Shown piece after piece: positions 23,378-34,100 of a stretch of DNA of 64,000 nt (its first letter is position 1; each line of letters opens with the position of its first letter). This DNA comes from Oscillospiraceae bacterium (GTDB lineage: Bacteria; Bacillota; Clostridia; Oscillospirales; SIG627). A program made the translations under genes and the position numbers. The stretch is from positions 1 to 64,000 of the forward strand of contig SVQW01000011.1 in the NCBI GenBank assembly GCA_015065085.1, given 5' to 3'. Below the pieces are notes generated by a model. That model was not told the DNA's origin, ran no database searches, and was given only the letters and a program-made list of their open reading frames with translations.

Positions 23378-25003
23378 ATGCTTAAAAAACTCAGTAATGT
23401 AAAAGAGCGCCCCGTAGCGGTAATCGTTATGGACGGCGTGGGTATAGCTGCAAAGAACAAGGCAAACGCCATTCACTGCGCGAATACTCCCACTCTTGAT
23501 ATGCTCATGGGAAAATACCCCATGACCTCTCTTAAGGCACATGGTACAGCCGTAGGTCTGCCCAGCGATGACGATATGGGTAACTCCGAGGTTGGCCACA
23601 ACGCACTGGGCGCAGGTCAGGTATTTGCTCAGGGTGCAAAGCTTGTTTCCAACTCCATTGAAAGCGGAGCTATGTATGAGTCCGACAGCTGGAAAGAGGT
23701 TGTTGATAACGTTAAAAATAACGGTACAACACTTCATTTCCTGGGCCTTTTCTCGGACGGTAACGTTCACTCCAATATCTCTCACTTAAAGCCCATGATC
23801 GTTCAGGCTAAAAAAGAGGGCGTTAAAAAGGTAAGAATACACATTCTCTTTGACGGACGTGATGTAGGAGAACGCAGTGCACTGGAATACCTTGATCCGT
23901 TTGAAGAATTTATTGCAGACCTGAGAAGCGCTGATTTTGACATAAAGGTTGCTTCCGGCGGCGGAAGAATGAATATCACCATGGACCGCTACGGCGCCAA
24001 CTGGGAAATGGTTCACCGCGGCTGGCAGATACACGTTCTGGGCGAGGGCAGACAGTTTGCCACTGCCAAGGAAGCGGTTGAAACCTACCGTGCCGAAACA
24101 AACTGCATCGACCAGGATCTGCCCGGCTTCGTAATTGCCGAAAACGGCAAGCCCGTTGGTACTGTTGAAGACGGCGACAGCGTTGTTTTCTACAACTTCC
24201 GCGGCGACCGTTCCATTGAGATTTCCACCGCGTTTGAAGCGGTTGACTTTGATAAATTCGACCGTGTACGCTTCCCCAAGATTGTGTACGCAGGTATGCT
24301 GGAATACGACGGCGACCTGCACATTCCCTCCAGATACCTTGTTTCTCCCCCCGTTATTACAGGTACACTTGGCGAATATCTTGCTGCTGAAAAGATAACT
24401 CAGCTTGCAATTTCCGAAACCCAGAAGTATGGTCACGTAACCTATTTCTGGAACGGTAACAAGTCCGGTAAGTACGATGAAGAAACCGAAACTTACATTG
24501 AGATAACCTCGGATGTTGTTCCCTTTGAACAGCGCCCCTGGATGAAGTGCGCCGAGATAACCGACCGCTTTATTGAGGAACTGAAAACAGGCAAATACAG
24601 ATTTTTGCGTGTGAACTTCCCCAACGGTGACATGGTTGGACACACGGGCAACTTTGATGCTACCGTGATTTCCATGGAAGCTCTCGACCTGTGCCTCAAG
24701 CGTCTTATTGAAGCACTTGACGAGGCAGGCGCGGCTGTAATTATTACCGCCGACCACGGAAATGCCGATGAAATGTTTGAAATAGATAAAAAGACCGGCG
24801 AGCCTAAGGTGAAAAACGGTGTTGCTGTTGCGAAAACCAGCCATACCCTCAATCCTGTTCCCTGTATTTTCTACGATAACAGCGCGGACTATAAGGTTGT
24901 TGAAGGAAATTACGGTCTTGCAAACGTTGCGGCGACCGTTGTAAATCTTCTGGGTTACGAAGCACCCGACATCTGGGAAAAGTCCATGATAAAATTCAAC
25001 TGA
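23378..25003 (+). CDS. gpmI: 2,3-bisphosphoglycerate-independent phosphoglycerate mutase
   Basis: 541 aa, slightly longer than the usual 510. The N-terminal metal motif is VIVMDGVGIAAKNKANAIHC. The catalytic Ser lies in DDDMGNSEVGHNALGAGQVF, with FDGRDVGERSALEYLDPFEE, FYNFRGDRSIEIS, VNFPNGDMVGHTGNFDAT and ITADHGNADEMFE completing the two-manganese site. It interconverts 3- and 2-phosphoglycerate in glycolysis. Ribosome site AGGAGA precedes ATG 23378. A strong terminator follows. Confidence 0.96.
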   Translation: MLKKLSNVKERPVAVIVMDGVGIAAKNKANAIHCANTPTLDMLMGKYPMTSLKAHGTAVGLPSDDDMGNSEVGHNALGAGQVFAQGAKLVSNSIESGAMYESDSWKEVVDNVKNNGTTLHFLGLFSDGNVHSNISHLKPMIVQAKKEGVKKVRIHILFDGRDVGERSALEYLDPFEEFIADLRSADFDIKVASGGGRMNITMDRYGANWEMVHRGWQIHVLGEGRQFATAKEAVETYRAETNCIDQDLPGFVIAENGKPVGTVEDGDSVVFYNFRGDRSIEISTAFEAVDFDKFDRVRFPKIVYAGMLEYDGDLHIPSRYLVSPPVITGTLGEYLAAEKITQLAISETQKYGHVTYFWNGNKSGKYDEETETYIEITSDVVPFEQRPWMKCAEITDRFIEELKTGKYRFLRVNFPNGDMVGHTGNFDATVISMEALDLCLKRLIEALDEAGAAVIITADHGNADEMFEIDKKTGEPKVKNGVAVAKTSHTLNPVPCIFYDNSADYKVVEGNYGLANVAATVVNLLGYEAPDIWEKSMIKFN

Positions 25004-25017
25004 ATGTGATTTAGTGA

Positions 25018-25047
25018 GAATCGGTGAACCTTTCGGTTCACCGATTC
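25018..25047 (+). terminator. gpmI terminator
   Basis: GAATCGGTGAACC and GGTTCACCGATTC form a 13-bp stem with a TTTC loop, followed by TGTTTGTTCTT. Confidence 0.88.
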
Positions 25048-25147
25048 TGTTTGTTCTTGTTTCGGTTAATGAAAACGATAGGGAGGACATTTTCTTTTAT
25101 GCTGTAAAAAAATAATGCAAAATTAGCAAAAAACGCACTTGTTTTTA

Positions 25148-25176
25148 TTGACTTTTTCACAAATATGTGCTATATT
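25148..25176 (+). promoter_or_regulatory. promoter of first paralogous TIM-barrel gene
   Basis: TTGACT, 17-bp spacer, TATATT. The sequence around it is repeated almost unchanged before the next paralog. Confidence 0.82.
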
Positions 25177-25229
25177 AAAGGCGAACGGATAAAGTAAATA
25201 TCCGAAAAATGAAAACGAGAGGTATTTTT

Positions 25230-26483
25230 ATGAATACAAGAATGGACAGAAGCCGTCTTAATATCGGCGCGTACATACTTCAGCCTTATGCAAGAACCGA
25301 GGAGCATATCCGTGGTATAAAAGAAGCAGGTCTTGATTTCATCGTCAGCATGGAACCCGTGCCCGAAACTCTGGATCTGTTTTCCAAATACGGTATAGGC
25401 CTTGCCTCCGCATTCGGAGTTATTCCCGGCTGGTGGGGCGGAAACGGTGACAAGGCAGGTCAGATGGCAGAGTCTCTTCCACTTGAAAAATATGTGGAAG
25501 CGGCTAAGAAGTTTGAAGACCATCCTGCTGTATGGGGCATTGACATGGGCGATGAGCCCTCTGCATTGGACTTTGACCACTTTGGCAAGGTTACCAACTG
25601 CGTGCAGACTATATTCCCCAGACAGTTCGGATATCTCAACCTGTACCCCAACTATGCTTCCGTGGCGCAGAACACCGCGCAGCAAACCGTAAATCAGCTG
25701 GGCACCGCGACATACGCAGAGCATATTGAGGAATACTGCAAAAAGGTTCCGCTTGACTACATCAGCTTTGACTTCTACCCTTATGCCCTCAGAGACACCG
25801 TAAGAGGAATCTCAGGTTGCCTGGAAAACTTCCGTGTGGTTGCCGATGCCGCAAGACGTTACGGCAAGAGCCTGTGGTATGTTCCCCAGGTCAACTCCTC
25901 AAAGCCCGAAGAATGGATTAGCGAAAACAGACTTCGTTTTCAGGCATTCACCGCCATGGCATTCGGTGCAGAATCCATCATCTGGGCTTGCTACACCGCA
26001 GGATGGTGGCATAATCAGGTGCTTGATGCCAACGGTGAAAAGACCGAGCAGTATGAAAAGCTCAAGACCGTAAACAAGGAAATTGCAACACTGGGTGTTC
26101 CTTACATGAAGTACCGCAACACCTACACTCACTTTGTAGGTATGTCCGCCGACAGCGAGATCGTGTCTATGGTTAATCAGGCTCCTGTCGAACAGCTTGA
26201 CAACGGCTATTTCAGAGGTCTCAAGAGCGATGCGGGTCAGGCGCTTGTTGTGGGTGACATGACATCGCGTATCAGCAATGACAAGAAGGCTGTATTTGTG
26301 GTTGCCGTTGATGATTACAGGGATTTGGATGCCAAGAGCTCCAACATCGTATTCAAGTGCGACTGCAGAGCTGTTGTTGCATACGGCAAGGACGGCAAGG
26401 TCCCCGTAAACTACGATGCGGAGACAGGTGTATATTCCATCGCTATCAGGTCCAATGAAGGCATTCTTATTGAAGCTATATAA
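25230..26483 (+). CDS. putative cytosolic TIM-barrel glycosidase, paralog A1
   Basis: 417 aa from ATG 25230 (GAGAGGT upstream). No signal peptide. Likely beta/alpha barrel up to about residue 315: HIRGIKEAGLDFIVSMEPVP, the acidic motif VWGIDMGDEPSALDFDHFGK (Glu in DEP as possible acid/base), DYISFDFYPYA, WYVPQVNSSKPEEW and MAFGAESIIWACYTAGWWHN. It ends in a small beta domain about 335-417. This layout fits clan-A glycoside hydrolases, but I cannot place it in a family. About 85 percent identical by eye to the next gene, and more distantly related to three genes at 47492-51326. Confidence 0.7.
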   Translation: MNTRMDRSRLNIGAYILQPYARTEEHIRGIKEAGLDFIVSMEPVPETLDLFSKYGIGLASAFGVIPGWWGGNGDKAGQMAESLPLEKYVEAAKKFEDHPAVWGIDMGDEPSALDFDHFGKVTNCVQTIFPRQFGYLNLYPNYASVAQNTAQQTVNQLGTATYAEHIEEYCKKVPLDYISFDFYPYALRDTVRGISGCLENFRVVADAARRYGKSLWYVPQVNSSKPEEWISENRLRFQAFTAMAFGAESIIWACYTAGWWHNQVLDANGEKTEQYEKLKTVNKEIATLGVPYMKYRNTYTHFVGMSADSEIVSMVNQAPVEQLDNGYFRGLKSDAGQALVVGDMTSRISNDKKAVFVVAVDDYRDLDAKSSNIVFKCDCRAVVAYGKDGKVPVNYDAETGVYSIAIRSNEGILIEAI

Positions 26484-26499
26484 ATAATGTTAAATTGCG

Positions 26500-26532
26500 A
26501 ATCCGCCGGGAAATTTACCTCGGCGGATTTTT
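26500..26532 (+). terminator. terminator after paralog A1
   Basis: AATCCGCCG and CGGCGGATT pair, followed by TTTTTTG. Confidence 0.88.
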
Positions 26533-26574
26533 TGTGATGAACGATATTTAATAAAAAAGAGCACGAATTTTATA

Positions 26575-26603
26575 TTGACTTTTCTGTAAATATGTGTTAT
26601 ATT
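26575..26603 (+). promoter_or_regulatory. promoter of paralog A2
   Basis: TTGACT, 17-bp spacer, TATATT, a duplicated copy of the promoter at 25148. Confidence 0.82.
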
Positions 26604-26657
26604 AAAGGCACACAGATAACGTTAATATCCAAAAATGAAAAATGAGAGGTATTTGTT

Positions 26658-27899
26658 ATGAATACGAGAATGGACAGAAGCCGTCTTAATCTCGGCGCGT
26701 ACATCCTTAAGCCTTATGCAAGAACCGAGGAGCATATCCGCGGTATAAAAGAAGCCGGTCTTGATTTCATAGTTTGTATGGAAAATGACCGTGCAACTTT
26801 GGATCTTTTTGCAAAATACGGTCTTGGTCTTGCTGCTGCAAGCGGCGTTCTCCCCGGCTGGTGGGGCGGCGACGGTAATAATGCAGGCAAAATGGCTGAA
26901 ACCAACCCTATCGAAAAGTATGTTGAAGCAGGCAAGAAGTTTGAAGACCATCCCGCTGTGTGGGGTGTAGACATGGGCGACGAGCCCAGTGCGCTGGACT
27001 TTGACCATTACGGCAAGGTTACCAACTGTGTTCAGACAGTGTTCCCCAAGCAGTTCGGTTATCTTAACCTGTACCCCAACTACGCTTCCATAGCAAAGAA
27101 TAACTCTCAGGAAACCATAAATCAGCTGGGTACCGCAACATACGCAGAGCACGTTGAGGAATACTGCAAGAAGGTTCCGCTGGACTACATTTGCTATGAC
27201 TACTATGTTTACTCTACCAGAAATATTTCCGGTTGTATGGAAAACTTCCGTATAGTTGCGGATGCCGCAAGACGCTACGGCAAGAGCTTCTGGTTCGTTC
27301 CCCAGGTAAACTCCTCCAGACCCGAAGAATGGCTGAGTGAAAACCGTCTGCGTTTCCAGGCATTCACCTCCATGGCATTCGGTGCGGAGACTATCATCTG
27401 GGCTTGCTACACCGCAGGCTGGTGGCATAATCAGGTGCTGGACGACAAGGGCGAAAAGACCGAGCAGTACGCAAAGCTTCAGACAGTAAACAAGGAAATT
27501 GCAACTCTGGGCGTTCCTTACATGAAGTATCGCAACACCTACACCCACTTTGTAGGTATGTCTGCCGACAGCGAAATTATGGCTAAGGTCAACCAGGCTC
27601 CCGTAGAACAGCTTGACAACGGCTATTTCAGAGGCCTCAAGAGTGATGCGGGTCAGGCACTTGTTGTAGGTGACATGACCTCCCGCACCAACAATGACCA
27701 GAAGGCTGTATTTGTAGTTGCTGTTGACGACTATATGGATGCAGATACCAAGAGCTCCAACATCGTATTCAAGTGCGACTCCAGAGCGGTTGTTGCATAC
27801 GGCAAGGACGGAAAGGTCCCCGTAAACTACGACGCGGAAACAGGCATGTACTCCATCGCCATCAAATCAAATGAGGGCATTCTTATCGAAGCTATTTAA
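26658..27899 (+). CDS. putative cytosolic TIM-barrel glycosidase, paralog A2
   Basis: 413 aa from ATG 26658, GAGAGGT upstream. Same order of motifs as the preceding gene: VWGVDMGDEPSALDFDHYGK, DYICYDYYVYSTRNI, WFVPQVNSSRPEEW, MAFGAETIIWACYTAGWWHN. A few residues are lost in the loop after YPYA. Promoter, ribosome site and terminator are also duplicated, so the whole 1.4-kb unit was copied. Two near-identical enzymes with separate promoters may have slightly different specificity or simply raise dosage. Confidence 0.7.
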   Translation: MNTRMDRSRLNLGAYILKPYARTEEHIRGIKEAGLDFIVCMENDRATLDLFAKYGLGLAAASGVLPGWWGGDGNNAGKMAETNPIEKYVEAGKKFEDHPAVWGVDMGDEPSALDFDHYGKVTNCVQTVFPKQFGYLNLYPNYASIAKNNSQETINQLGTATYAEHVEEYCKKVPLDYICYDYYVYSTRNISGCMENFRIVADAARRYGKSFWFVPQVNSSRPEEWLSENRLRFQAFTSMAFGAETIIWACYTAGWWHNQVLDDKGEKTEQYAKLQTVNKEIATLGVPYMKYRNTYTHFVGMSADSEIMAKVNQAPVEQLDNGYFRGLKSDAGQALVVGDMTSRTNNDQKAVFVVAVDDYMDADTKSSNIVFKCDSRAVVAYGKDGKVPVNYDAETGMYSIAIKSNEGILIEAI

Positions 27900-27913
27900 G
27901 TAACGCTTAAAGG

Positions 27914-27949
27914 CAAATCCGCCGAGAAATTTACATCGGCGGATTTTTT
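27914..27949 (+). terminator. terminator after paralog A2
   Basis: AAATCCGCCGA and TCGGCGGATTT pair, followed by a T-run. It is nearly the same as the terminator at 26500. Confidence 0.88.
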
Positions 27950-28011
27950 ATCCCATCGATATATCATAAAAAAATGGCACGATTTTAATAGAAAACACGA
28001 TGTGTTCACTA

Positions 28012-28040
28012 TTGACAATTTATTTGTTTGTTTGTATAAT
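28012..28040 (+). promoter_or_regulatory. promoter of the 2254-aa surface protein gene
   Basis: TTGACA, 17-bp spacer, TATAAT, with a 70-bp leader and AAAGGAAAGGGAA before the start codon. Confidence 0.85.
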
Positions 28041-28115
28041 ATAAATGTGTAATATTCACGCAAAATAAGTTGTATGCAATTTTGATGTAAATAATTCAAA
28101 GGAAAGGGAAAAATT

Positions 28116-31100
28116 ATGAAGAAAACCATGACATTGCGCATTTGTCTGATGGCTTCATTATTGGCACTGTGCCTTGCAACCGTGTGCTTTGCGGCGGTAA
28201 GTGTCAATAACGCTTCGTCCGAAGTGGGACCCCAGGTAATACTTACGGCAACCACCGATGCGGCGTCTCCCACATATCAGTGGTATGAATGTGAGGAAGA
28301 CGGAACAATCATCAAAAGTATTGATGGTGCAACCGATAAGGAGTACAAGCCTTATGTAGATGTGGCAGGCGAAACCTACTACAAGGTAGTGGTAAACGGC
28401 ACAGAAGAAGCTGTTGCTACCGTTACGGGTACCATGCCCACCGAGCCTATTGTGTTCATGTTCAACAACGAGGCTGACCTTGAAAGATGGAACAAGCGCT
28501 CCAACACAGATAAGGAATTTGCCAATATCGATGGCAAGGCCTCCTTCGGTTATACTCCTGTAAATGACGGTTCTACCGATTTCAAAAATGAGGATGTAAA
28601 TGACTTTTACATTCAAGGTTATCCTTATGTTGTAATCAGCGTAAACTATCCCGACTACACCTCAAACACTCTGGATGTTTACATGGCAACCGACCGCAAA
28701 TTCCCCGACGGTCCTCCGTATGATTATTCGTTCTCTTCCGCATATACCGGAATTCAGACTGTTTGCAATCAGGGCTTCAACAAGCTTATTCTCAATACCA
28801 CTACCGCAAAATATGAAAACTATATAAATGGTGTTAAATCCACAAGCGGAACTGCAAACGGTGATGGTATCGGCGGCGGTAACTGGAAGGGAAAAATAAA
28901 CCATTTCAGACTTGACTTTTCCAACAAAAATGAAGGCAAGAAGTGCTATATCGAGTACGTAGGCTTCTTCCCCACAGAGAAAATGGCGCTGGATTATGCA
29001 GGTGCTATGCCTCTTGACAGCGAAGCAAAGCCTTTCACCGATGCACTTGATAAGGCTGTTGCAGACGGTAAATTCAAGATGAATTTCTGCGAAGCGGAAA
29101 CAAATGATGCTGTTGTGGCAAACGCAAAGGCATTGGTTGAAACACTTACCGCAGATGCTGCTGCGGCTCTCAAGCAGAAATATAATACTGTTGAAGTAAG
29201 CGTTGCAAACGGTGCTTTCAGCCGTCCCAATGCTTATGCCGCAGGTACATATACCTTTGACGCACGTATTCTCATAGGCGACGACCCGTTCCACCGTTCT
29301 CTTGTTTCTAAGAAAATAGTTATGGAGCTGGAGGAAAAGCCACAGCCTTTGGTTGTGACCTTCGACTCAAAGGATAAGATAAGTGATAAGTATATGTGGG
29401 GTGTAAAGGGTACCAAAACCTCATTTACATTTGTTGAAAAGGGTACGACTCTTGATGGTCAGAGCACTGCTGAGGATCGCTCCTTTATGCGTATGACCTC
29501 ATCTATGGACACTTCGTCAGATGCCCCCGATGTTGTTCAGGTTTACTATAACGGCTTTGATGACCATACCGGAAATCGTTTCAACTATCAGGACTATCCC
29601 TACATGAAGATTTCCTACCGACGCAATGTGCCCGCGCTTACTAAAAAGGATGGCAGCGGCGCAGATACCGAGACGATGATGATATACACCGCGACAAATA
29701 ACCCGTCGTACTTCATACGCCGCGGTACTGCCACCACTCCCGTATGGGAACAGCTTGTTGTGGATATGCGTAAGGCTAAGGTTACCAATGCTATATCATT
29801 CTACGCAGATAAGGCTGTAACTCCTTCCTCCTACGGTACTATGACAATGGGCGTAGAGCCGCAGGGCAAATGGGATGAGTGCACTCTTTCCGAAACCGAG
29901 CCTCCCATCAAAATCCGTCTTAGCCGTTACGGCAGAGAGGAAAGAACCATAGACTTTGAGTACATCGCTTTCTTCGCTTCCGAGGAAGAAGCAAGAATGT
30001 ACCCCAAGGCACTTCCCACCAACGCGGAATACGATACCGATAACCTTAAGCAGAGCAACAAATTTACTGCCGATACAGGCGTTGTTACCAAGGCACAGGC
30101 TGAAGCGGCGGCTGAAAAATACCTCAGCGGATTTGTATTTGCTACCAAATATAATATAGATAAGGAAAATGCTGTATTTACCGACCCCTCTTCATCCGCA
30201 CCCGGTTCTTACGTGTTTGATGTATGGTTCGGCGGTGAAAAGGTAGAGGAATATACAGTTCAGGTTACTATGACCATTCCTCAGCTTGCAAAGCCGGTTA
30301 TTATGTATGCCGACACCACCACCACCATGCAGTCCATTACTTCCTCCAACGGAAAAATGAAGCTGGAGGATGGTGTTATCAAGCTTTCTGTAAATAATCC
30401 TGCAAAAGAGGACGGCTTCTGGCTGGTTCCTACCTTCCCGGGCTCCATTCCTCAGTTCAGCGTACCCTCGCTTCCTTTCCTTAAAGTAAGATATAAAATG
30501 AGCGGTATCACCAAGAAGACCGACGGCAGCGCCGGCGACACATCTGCTATCAGATGTCAGTTCTACTTCTGGATGAGTGACCCCGCGTATTCGGCTCTTG
30601 GCAATACCCCCTCTTATCGCGAATTCCGTCCCTACGGCGGCAATTTTGAAGACGGCGACGAGCTGGAAATCATTGTAGACACTTCTTATATCACCTCTGC
30701 CAATGCCAACAGCGTTGTATGGGTAAGAAACCTTACAAAGGGCGAAACCACGTACAGAAATGTCAATGTGTACTCTTACCGCAACGAGGACGGCGGAACT
30801 GACAAGAATTACAGAGTAAATGCAAATACCAAGTATAAGGAAATGCGCCTTAACTTCTCCCGTAACGCAGACTATGACCGTTATGTGGAATTTGCATACG
30901 CAGGCTTCTTTGCTTCTCTTGACGAAGCAATGAAATTCAACTCCGACACCGAAACCGAGGCAAGACTTCAGCAGGCGGGTGCACAGCTTAAAGCCGCCGC
31001 GCAGACCGCAGTGCTGGAGTGGGGCGACGTGGCTATGGAAAAGACCGAAATCCCCGACAGCCAGGCATCTTTTAACCAAGACGGCACCTTTGACGTTGCG

Positions 31101-34100
31101 GGAGTCAAGACCAAGTCCGTAACCGCAATAAAGGGTATCAGAAGATGGGTTGTTGACCAGATAGGTCTGGACGGAAACGTTACCATCACCGATTACACCC
31201 CTGCAACCGCTACCACCAAGGGAAATGTGACATTTGATATTACTCTTGAAAGCGGATATAAGTCCGTCAAGGTTGAGGATATAACACTGACATTTGGGGA
31301 AAAGCCGGAAGATTACATCATGTGGCGCTTCAATGACCCCGAAATACTTTCCAAAATAAATATTCTTAATCCCACCGTGGGCAAGATTGAAGACAATCTT
31401 CTCAAGCTGGAGCACATGGATCAGTACAATGGTGCAAACTTCACCATTTCACTGGATACTGCCGACTTCAATTCTCCTGCATTCAAGCTCCAGAACTACT
31501 CTTACATGCTGTTGAAATACAGACGTCTCTATGAGACCTCTACTCTCAGCTTCGTGTTCAACACTCAGGAGGGCACCTCCGGAAGCACCAGCCGGATGGG
31601 TCTCGGTTGGTATGCAGACCAGTGGTACTACTCTTTGCTTGATGCAAACGTGCGTGATAAGGTTACTCCCTGGGTATATAACTACAATATGGAGACCAAC
31701 ACGCTTGAAAAGAACTATGTTGACCCCAAGCTGGGCGCTCCCGAAGCACCCGATTACCGCGGAAGTGCCAGAACCTTCACTATGCAGATAGGCTCCTTCA
31801 AGCACTCCAAGCGCGGTGCGGAAATCGAGTATATCGCATTCTTCCCCTCCATGGCGGATGCAAGAAACTATGTAGAAAATCTTGAAGTCTTTGAGGATGC
31901 GGTTGCAGATACCTCTATGGAGCTTAAAGGCTATACCGCCGACACGGTTTCCTACTATGACGGTAACACCAAGGCAATTGCCGAAGCCAAGGCTAAAGCA
32001 GTAATTGAAGATAAGCTCAGCGCTCCCGGCGTTGACGTAGCTATTTCCACCGTAAACTACACCGCTCCCGTTCTCGACACCACCGACGGAAGCTATGTAT
32101 TTACCGCTACCGTAACAAAGGGCGGTAAGACGGTTTACACCGCTGAAAATATCACCTTTACAATTTCCAAGGAAATTGACAACAGCGCAGTTGTATACAG
32201 ATTCACCAACCCCGATTACATCAAGACCATCGCAGGTGCAAAGGCTGAATACGACTATAAGGCAATGAAGCTTATCAACAAGACCTTCACCTTTGAAACA
32301 CTTGCGGCTAATCCCAATGTTTCCGAGGCTTACAATGTAATGGCACTTGACGCAACCTACACCGGAAGCGTTACCGCACTTATCAACGGTACAACTACCG
32401 TTAACGCAGATGATAATGGTTACTTCGACATCAGCGCAGTTACCGATGCGATTGACACTGTTGAGTTCACCTTCGAGGATGCAGACGCACAGATCGTTGC
32501 ACTTGGCTTCTTCGCAGATGATACCGCGGCTGATGCTTATGACTTTGACGCAGTTCCCGCGGCACTCACAACTGCGGCGTCTAAGTTCACCGATACAAGC
32601 TATGCACTTGAAAACAGCAAAACCCTTGCCGATGTCAAGGTTTACACCAGACAGAAGCTTACTCACGAAAAACTTAAAGACACCGATGCTTATGTTGTCG
32701 ATATAACCTATTCCGATTATATCGCTTCAACAGAAACAAAAACAGGTTCAGTAAAAATCACCGTTAAGCTCGCTTACGGCGAAAAGTCAGCAACCTGTTA
32801 CACCGATAAAGTATTTAACGTAACTATTCCCGTTGACACCGACAGAGTTGTTGCCACCGCTCCCAGCAAGGGACACGAATTCCTGGGCTATGATACTATC
32901 ACAGCCTCCAAGAGCTTCGCTTCTGCACCTATGACGCTTGAATTCAACATCAGGGTTGCTAAAGCTCAGCTCAGCGGCGACATGAATATTCTTAAAAACG
33001 GTACTGTGGCTGTGAAGCTGTCCAACGGTAAGATAGTTTGCGGCGGAGTTTCCTCTTCTACCACACTTAAGGCTGATACCTGGACACATGTTGCTATCAC
33101 CTCCGACGGTGAGATATATATCAATGGAACACTTGATAACAGCGGCAACACGATTTCCTTCAAGACAGACGCTCCCGTAATAGGCGAGGGCTTTGTGGGA
33201 CACCTGCTTGACGTGCGTTTCTGGAGCGATATCCGCACCGAGGCTGAAATCAAGGCTAACATGACAAACCGCACCGACAGCGATGCACTTCTTGCAAACT
33301 GGATGCTCAATGCAGCAAACTACAAGTGGCTGGAATACTTTGACTCCTCCGCTAATGAAAACACTGCAACCTTCAAGAGCACCGGCTGGTACAAGCTTGA
33401 AGCAGGAATGCAGGGCGATTACTCCATGATTCACTTCGGTGATACCCAGAGCTATTTTGCCAATGCTCCGTTCAGCTATAACAGACTTCCCGAAATGTTC
33501 AAGTGGATGGCAGACAACAAGGATAAGTACAACATAGGACAGCTTACACTTCTTGGTGACGCAACCCAGACCAACACCTTCTTTGAATGGGAAGTTATCC
33601 GCGAATCCTTTGACTTTATCGAAGGCAAGATCCCTTACACAATTCCCCTCGGAAACCACGACTATCCGTCTCCTTCTTCCGGCGTAGGTGCGGAAATCCG
33701 CGATACCGCAAAATTCCGCAACGCTTTCCCGTATGATGATTACCTCAAATCCTACGGTCCCGAGGGCGACAATACCTTCGGCGGCACCTTCCGTGGCGAA
33801 AAGGATCTTACCAATATGTACAGCCTTGTAACCATCGGCGGAGTTGACTACATCTTCTTCTCCCTTGAATACGGTCCTCGCGATGAAGTGCTTGACTGGG
33901 TAGGCGAGACTCTTATCAAGTACCCCGAAAGACAGGCGGTAATTTCTACCCACTGCTACTTTGAAATGAACGGTACTCTCAGCTTCTACAACTCTACCAC
34001 CAACGCTCAGTTCAGCGACGGTAACGAGGGTATTGACATCTACAACAAGATAGTTACCAAGTACCCCAACGTGATTCTTGTAACCTGCGGACACTCTCAG

